Assembly (NCBI GenBank): GCA_036403035.1
Contig: DASWRT010000248.1
Location: 1-10,773, forward strand
Length of the DNA: 10,773 nucleotides
Direction: 5' to 3'
Source: DASWRT01 sp036403035
Lineage (GTDB): Bacteria; Pseudomonadota; Alphaproteobacteria; ATCC43930; CGMCC-115725
A model generated the notes under the pieces. That model was not told the origin of the DNA, searched no databases, and saw only the letters and a list, made by a program, of their open reading frames with translations. Of the stretch, positions 6,821-10,773 are shown piece after piece (the stretch's first letter is position 1; every line of letters begins with the position of its first letter). The position numbers and the translations under genes are program-made.

Positions 6821-8381
6821 TGCGGCCCTCCGTGCTCGTCCCGCCGGTCGCGCTTTCCGCGCCGCCGTGCCCGTGTGCCATCGCATGCAGTATCGCCGGT
6901 TCGCTGATCGCGCCGCCGTCCAGCTCGGCGACGGTCCGGCCGTCGCGCAGCACGAAGACGCGGTCGGCACCCTCCACCAGCTCCTCGATCTCCGACGATA
7001 TCATCAGGACGCCGAGCCCCTGCTCCGCCAACTCGCGGATCAGTGATTGGATCTCCGCCTTCGCGCCCACATCGATGCCGCGCGTCGGCTCGTCGAGCAG
7101 CAGAACGCGTGGGTCGAGGCAGAGCCAGCGCGCAAGCAGCACCTTCTGCTGATTGCCACCGGAGAGCTCCCGGATTTTCTGGTCGGTCGAGGCGCACTTT
7201 ATGCCAAGGCGCCGAACGAAGCGGTCGACGATCTCTTGTTGCCGGTTGCGATCGACGATGCCCGCTCGAGCGATCGTGGGCAGGAGCGCGAGCGTCAGGT
7301 TCTCCCGTACCGACATGTCCGGGATGATCCCTTCCGTCTTGCGGTCTTCCGAGCTGAAACCGATTCCGGCGCGGATCGCGTCGGCCGGCACGGTGAAGCG
7401 GACAGACGTGCCGCCAAGGCGCAGTTCACCCGCTTCCGGCGCGTCGGCGCCGAATAGGACCCGAGCGAGTTCGGTGCGTCCGGAGCCGAGAAGCCCGGCG
7501 AGCCCGACGATCTCGCCACGGCGGAGATCCAGGCTCGCGTCCCGCAACCGAGATCCGCTCCGCAAGCCGCTCGCCGTCAGGAGGCTTTCCCGTCCGGTAC
7601 GATGAGCCCCGCCGAAGCCGGTTGCCCCATGCAACTTCACCTCGGCGAGGTCGCGGCCGAGCATGGTCGCGACCAGTTCCAGCCGGTCGATGTCCCGCAT
7701 CGCGCGTTCGGCGACTGTGCGGCCGTCGCGCATCACCGTGATCCGATCGCACACGGCGTACAGCTCGTCGAGCCGGTGGCTGACGAAGACCACCGACACG
7801 CCGGACGCCTTCAATTGGCGGATGACGTTGAACAGAATGGCGACCTCCCGCTCGTCCAGCGAGGACGTCGGCTCGTCCATCACGACAAGCTTGGAATCGA
7901 ACGAGACCGCGCGGGCGATCGCCACCATCTGCTGGACGGCAATATTGTAGTCGCCCAGCGCCCGGCGGACGTCTATGTCGATCCCGAAGCGGCCCAGGAG
8001 CGCCGTTGTCTCGGCGTGGACCCGGCGCCAGTCGATGAAGCCGAAGCGGCGAGGCTCGCGGCCGAGGAACACATTTTCCGCGACCGAGCGATACGGGACG
8101 AGATTTATCTCCTGGTAGATCGTGCTGATTCCGAGCCGTTGCGCCTCCTGCGGCGAGCCGGGCTCGACGGCCTGCCCATCGAGCAGGATCGAGCCGGCAT
8201 CCCGCCGATGGGCTCCGGTCAGCACCTTGATGAGCGTCGACTTGCCGGCGCCGTTCTGACCGACGAGAGCATGCACCTCCGAGCGGCCGACGGCGAGGCG
8301 CGCCCCAATCAGCGCCTGCACCCCGGCAAAGCTCTTTTCGATGCCCTGCATCAGGAGCAGGGGAGCACCAGCATTGGTCAT
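6813..8381 (-). CDS. ytfR: Sugar ABC transporter ATPase with two nucleotide-binding domains, YtfR-like
   Basis: A 522-residue fused double ATPase that powers sugar import. The N-terminal domain has Walker A GQNGAGKST (41-49), a Q-loop at YQEINL (89-94), a degenerate signature region at NIAVQQMVAIARA (146-158), Walker B ending in Asp169-Glu170, and the H-loop VSHRLDE. The C-terminal domain has a degenerate Walker A (GLLGSGRTE), a canonical LSGGNQQK signature and LLLDEPTRGID. This pairing of weak motifs is normal for RbsA/MglA/YtfR proteins. ATG 8381 was chosen because upstream ATG 8411 and TTG 8414 begin at the foot of a 13-bp hairpin, which would hide their ribosome site. The stop overlaps the next permease start. 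Confidence 0.92.
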   Translation of the reverse strand: MTNAGAPLLLMQGIEKSFAGVQALIGARLAVGRSEVHALVGQNGAGKSTLIKVLTGAHRRDAGSILLDGQAVEPGSPQEAQRLGISTIYQEINLVPYRSVAENVFLGREPRRFGFIDWRRVHAETTALLGRFGIDIDVRRALGDYNIAVQQMVAIARAVSFDSKLVVMDEPTSSLDEREVAILFNVIRQLKASGVSVVFVSHRLDELYAVCDRITVMRDGRTVAERAMRDIDRLELVATMLGRDLAEVKLHGATGFGGAHRTGRESLLTASGLRSGSRLRDASLDLRRGEIVGLAGLLGSGRTELARVLFGADAPEAGELRLGGTSVRFTVPADAIRAGIGFSSEDRKTEGIIPDMSVRENLTLALLPTIARAGIVDRNRQQEIVDRFVRRLGIKCASTDQKIRELSGGNQQKVLLARWLCLDPRVLLLDEPTRGIDVGAKAEIQSLIRELAEQGLGVLMISSEIEELVEGADRVFVLRDGRTVAELDGGAISEPAILHAMAHGHGGAESATGGTSTEGRNG

Positions 8382-8416
8382 GTCGCTATTCCGTCGGATG
8401 GTCGGCGACATCAAGC

Positions 8417-8453
8417 AGAGGCGGCGGGCACCGTGGACGAGCCCGCCGCCTCT
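8417..8453 (-). promoter_or_regulatory. 13-bp perfect hairpin between binding-protein and ATPase genes
   Basis: Arms AGAGGCGGCGGGC (8417-8429) and its exact complement (8441-8453) enclose an 11-base loop, 12 bases past the binding-protein stop and 35 before the chosen ATPase start. No T-run follows on the minus strand. Such structures commonly shield the 3' end of a binding-protein message or cause partial termination, giving more binding protein than membrane components; that role is inferred here. Confidence 0.65.
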
Positions 8454-8465
8454 CGTGGCCCAATA

Positions 8466-9452
8466 TCAGTAGGCGGCCGCCACGAAGTCTTTGGCGTTCG
8501 ACGCGTCGTAAAAATTGTCCGGGATCTTGATCCACAGATCGATCTTCTCGCCGGAGGCATAGTGCTTCGCGGTTTCGAACGCTTTCGGTCCGAACCGCGG
8601 GTTGCTCTCGACGACTGCCCCGATCTTGCCGTCGACGATCGCCTGCAGGGCATCGCGAGTGCCGTCGATCGATACGATGGTGATGTCCTGACCCGGCTTC
8701 CGGCCCGCAGCCTCCAACGCAGCGATAGCGCCCATCGCCATCTCGTCGTTGTGCGCGTACACCACCGTGGCCTCTGGATGCGCCTGGAGCAGCGTCTCCA
8801 TCACTTGGCGTCCCTTGTCGCGGGTGAAGTCGCCGCTCTGCGAAGCGACGATCTGCATGCCCGGCGCCTTGGCGATCACGTCGGCGAAGCCCTTGCGCCT
8901 GTCGTTGGCCGGCGAAGATCCGATTGTGCCCTGAAGCTCGATGATCTTCGCGTTTCCGCCGGTCTTCCGGATCAGCCATTCGGCGGCCCGCCGACCCTGG
9001 TCGATGAAGTCCGAGCCGATGAAAGTCACGTAGTCCTGGCCCGGCTTGGCGAGCGAGGCGTCGACCCGGCGGTCGAGTAGGATGACCGGAATACCTGCAC
9101 GCTTCGCCTTCATCACCGCAGGGATCAGCGGCTTCTCCTCTCGCGGCGCCAGGAAGATAAGATCGACGCCCTGCGCGATCATGCTGTCCACGTCGGAGAC
9201 CTGCTTCGCCGCCGAACCGGCTGCGTCGGTGTAGACGAGCTGCCAACCGAGCTTCTGCGCTTCGGCCCTCATGCTCTCGGTCTGGGCGATGCGCCAGGGA
9301 TTATTGCTCTCGGTCTGGGCGAAACCGACCTTGTACGTCTGCTTCTGCTTCATCGGTGGCAGGCCGTCGGCTGCGGTCGCGGAGCCGGACGGCATCGCAA
9401 TCGTCAGCGCCAGCCCGACGGCGAAAGCGCACAGATGAAATCTGACCGTCAT
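8466..9452 (-). CDS. ytfQ: Periplasmic sugar-binding protein of ABC transporter, YtfQ-like
   Basis: A 328-residue type I periplasmic-binding protein. A signal peptide is visible (charged start, hydrophobic 7-20, likely cleavage after ATA or ATAA at about 27-28), with no lipobox. The mature part starts KVGFAQTESNNPWR (41-54). LDRR at 126-129, the IIELQGT stretch at 170-176, SQSGDFTRDKG and VYAHNDEMAMGAI all match the pattern of E. coli YtfQ, which binds galactofuranose. The ATG at 9452 has GGAGA six bases upstream. First gene of the importer operon, under the operator-bearing spacer shared with lacI. The ligand may be galactofuranose or a related or modified sugar; the ligand residues were not mapped one by one. 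Confidence 0.92.
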   Translation of the reverse strand: MTVRFHLCAFAVGLALTIAMPSGSATAADGLPPMKQKQTYKVGFAQTESNNPWRIAQTESMRAEAQKLGWQLVYTDAAGSAAKQVSDVDSMIAQGVDLIFLAPREEKPLIPAVMKAKRAGIPVILLDRRVDASLAKPGQDYVTFIGSDFIDQGRRAAEWLIRKTGGNAKIIELQGTIGSSPANDRRKGFADVIAKAPGMQIVASQSGDFTRDKGRQVMETLLQAHPEATVVYAHNDEMAMGAIAALEAAGRKPGQDITIVSIDGTRDALQAIVDGKIGAVVESNPRFGPKAFETAKHYASGEKIDLWIKIPDNFYDASNAKDFVAAAY

Positions 9453-9524
9453 CGCGTTTCTCCGTTTCGTTTCCGCGAGCGTTGTTCGCCTCTTTCGCTG
9501 TCGTGCGACGGCGTGAGTCCGGAA

Positions 9525-9597
9525 GGATGCGCGTGCCGTGCCTAACCCGTCAACAGCGTGCTAAAAATTTAGCATCTGACGGCCGACGCGAGATCAA
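9525..9597 (-). promoter_or_regulatory. Candidate promoter for the transporter operon
   Basis: Two readings are possible on the minus strand. TTGATC (9597-9592) with a 17-base spacer puts the -10 on TGCTAA (9574-9569), exactly one arm of the inner operator, a classic repression layout. Alternatively TTGACG (9553-9548) with 17 bases leads to a weak GCATCC (9530-9525). Neither -10 is strong. Confidence 0.3.
9559..9574. promoter_or_regulatory. LacI-family operator, operon-proximal site
   Basis: TGCTAAA and TTTAGCA form perfect seven-base arms around a two-base centre, 107 bases from the binding-protein start. The same outer half-site TGCTAA occurs in the second palindrome at 9625-9642. An even-length AT-centred palindrome next to a divergent lacI-type gene is the expected operator form. 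Confidence 0.75.
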
Positions 9598-9626
9598 TTA
9601 CTGCGGTCATAGCAGTGGTTTAGTGT
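9598..9626 (+). promoter_or_regulatory. Weak candidate promoter for the regulator gene
   Basis: TTACTG (9598-9603) and TAGTGT (9621-9626) are 17 bases apart on the plus strand, and the -10 abuts the regulator-proximal operator. The match to consensus is poor, so this is a low-confidence placement. An ACTGC/GCAGT inverted repeat (9600-9616) lies in the spacer. Confidence 0.2.
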
Positions 9627-9642
9627 GCTAATTTATTAGCAC
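9625..9642. promoter_or_regulatory. LacI-family operator, regulator-proximal site
   Basis: GTGCTAAT and ATTAGCAC form perfect eight-base arms around TT, 33 bases before the regulator's GTG. Its core is nearly the same as the site at 9559-9574, with centres 67 bases apart. Its position suggests autoregulation of the regulator gene and possibly looping with the first site. Confidence 0.78.
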
Positions 9643-9675
9643 TCAGGCGGCGCGTGAACACGGACGGAGGGCAGG

Positions 9676-10773
9676 GTGGGCATCGACAAGCGCGAGAAGC
9701 GGCGGCCGACGATGAACGATGTCGCGAAGCTGGCGGGCGTTTCCCAGTCAAGCGTCTCGCTCGTACTCAACCGCATGACCGGCGCCCGCATTTCGGAGGA
9801 GACGCAACGGCGCGTACGGGAGACCGCGAAGCAGCTCGGCTACCAGCTCGGAGCGCGCGGCCATGCGCCGTCCGATGCGCCGCCGGCCGGATGCAACGTC
9901 GTCGGCTACATCGTCGACGAGATCTCCACGACACCCCATCCCGTCGTAACGATCGACGGCGCGCGCGAGGCGGCGTGGGAGCATGGCTGTGTCCTTTCGA
10001 TTTTCGCGACACGCGGTAACGCGGATCTCGAGGCCGCGGCGCTCCGCGCCTTGCTGGCGCAGCCGGCCCTGGTCGGCGTCATCTATTCCTCGATCTTCAC
10101 CCGCAGGGTCGAGATGCCGGCCCTTCTGTCAGGCGTGCCGACCGTCCTTCTCAATTGCTATACCGCGGACCGCGCGCTGCCCTCGGTTATCCCCGGCGAG
10201 GTAGCGGGCGGCCATACCGCGACGGAGCGGCTGCTTCGAGAGGGCCACCGCCGCATCGGCCTCATCAACGGAGAACCCTGGATGGACGCCGCGCGCGACC
10301 GCCTGAAAGGATATCGCCAAGCGCTTGCCACGGCCGATCTGCCGTTCGACCCCACGCTGGTGCGGGACGGCGACTGGATGCCGACCAGCGGCTACGAGCA
10401 TGCGAGGTCGCTAATGCGCGAGCCGCGCCCGCCGACGGCGCTGTTCTGCGCCAACGACCTCATGGTCCTCGGCGCGCTCGAGGCGCTCAAGGAAATGGGA
10501 TTGTCGGTGCCGACGGACGTTTCGTTGATCGGCTATGACGACCAGGAGGTCGCGCAGCACACGCGCCCCGCACTCACCTCGATACTGCTTCCCAATGCGG
10601 AGATGGGCCGATGGGCTGCGGAATGTCTCATAGCCGAGGTCATCCACGGCCGTCCCGTGCGGCCGCGCCACGTCAAGATGGACTGCCCGCTCGTCGAGCG
10701 GGACTCCGTCGGGCCGATCCGCGCAGCGCCGGCTCGACGGGGTCACGCGACCGCTCGGACCGTCGGCGCGACC
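9676..10773 (+). CDS. LacI-family transcriptional regulator, 3' end beyond the window
   Basis: The frame from GTG 9676 is open for 366 codons to the window end, with no stop. A LacI-type helix-turn-helix lies at residues 13-32 (MNDVAKLAGVSQSSVSLVLN), followed by the periplasmic-binding-like effector domain: VVGYIVDE, RIGLINGEP, the FCANDLMVLGALEAL segment and SLIGYDDQE are all typical. GTG 9676 is preferred because GGAGGG lies four bases upstream and it adds the usual short basic leader; ATG 9712 would start right at the helix-turn-helix. The C-terminal part (LVERDSVGP) already matches the usual family end, so only a few residues are likely missing. It is divergent from the transporter operon and should repress it through the two palindromes at 9559 and 9625, released by the imported sugar or a product. 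Confidence 0.9.
   Translation, partial: MGIDKREKRRPTMNDVAKLAGVSQSSVSLVLNRMTGARISEETQRRVRETAKQLGYQLGARGHAPSDAPPAGCNVVGYIVDEISTTPHPVVTIDGAREAAWEHGCVLSIFATRGNADLEAAALRALLAQPALVGVIYSSIFTRRVEMPALLSGVPTVLLNCYTADRALPSVIPGEVAGGHTATERLLREGHRRIGLINGEPWMDAARDRLKGYRQALATADLPFDPTLVRDGDWMPTSGYEHARSLMREPRPPTALFCANDLMVLGALEALKEMGLSVPTDVSLIGYDDQEVAQHTRPALTSILLPNAEMGRWAAECLIAEVIHGRPVRPRHVKMDCPLVERDSVGPIRAAPARRGHATARTVGAT

Noticed and set aside
7602..9080. 492-residue plus-strand open frame across the ATPase and binding-protein genes
   Set aside because: It spans two well-supported minus-strand genes and their spacer, with His/Arg/Asp-rich sequence typical of an antisense shadow.

Overview
The window reads as GC-rich bacterial chromosome, most like an alphaproteobacterium. 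This is inferred from composition, codon third-position GC, short gene spacing and protein flavour; no rRNA or other taxonomic marker is present, so genus is not called. No tRNA, rRNA, CRISPR array, transposase or phage gene was seen.

Left block (1-2190, + strand) is a tightly packed operon. It starts with the 3' end of an unidentified gene that overlaps the next start. An ArnC-like family 2 glycosyltransferase with two C-terminal membrane helices follows. Its stop overlaps the start of a 123-residue four-helix SMR-fold protein that lacks the EmrE proton-coupling glutamate. Five bases later comes a TenA/thiaminase II family protein. The glycosyltransferase and SMR pair looks like a module that loads a sugar on a polyprenyl phosphate and flips it; why TenA travels with them is not clear.

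Middle block (2191-3955): a possible small minus-strand gene converges on and overlaps the tenA 3' end. A 173-bp divergent spacer with two palindromes leads to a plus-strand epoxide hydrolase of the microsomal (EPHX1-like) type without a membrane anchor. Downstream lies an unusual run of four perfect hairpins in about 100 bases.

Right block (3956-10773) is a self-contained uptake and regulation locus. On the minus strand, in transcription order: a periplasmic sugar-binding protein, a double-NBD ATPase, two permeases, and a phytanoyl-CoA-dioxygenase-family (Fe(II)/2-oxoglutarate) enzyme. The transporter has the same gene order as E. coli ytfQ-ytfR-ytfT-yjfF and its binding protein resembles YtfQ, the galactofuranose-binding protein. 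A LacI-type regulator is divergently encoded and runs off the window end. The 223-bp divergent spacer carries two near-identical LacI-type palindromes, one placed to control the operon and one next to the regulator's own start. A 13-bp perfect hairpin sits between the binding-protein and ATPase genes.

The most interesting unit is this last one: a galactofuranose-type importer whose final gene is an oxygenase rather than a kinase or dehydrogenase. This suggests a substrate that needs hydroxylation or oxidative cleavage, such as a modified sugar or glycoside.
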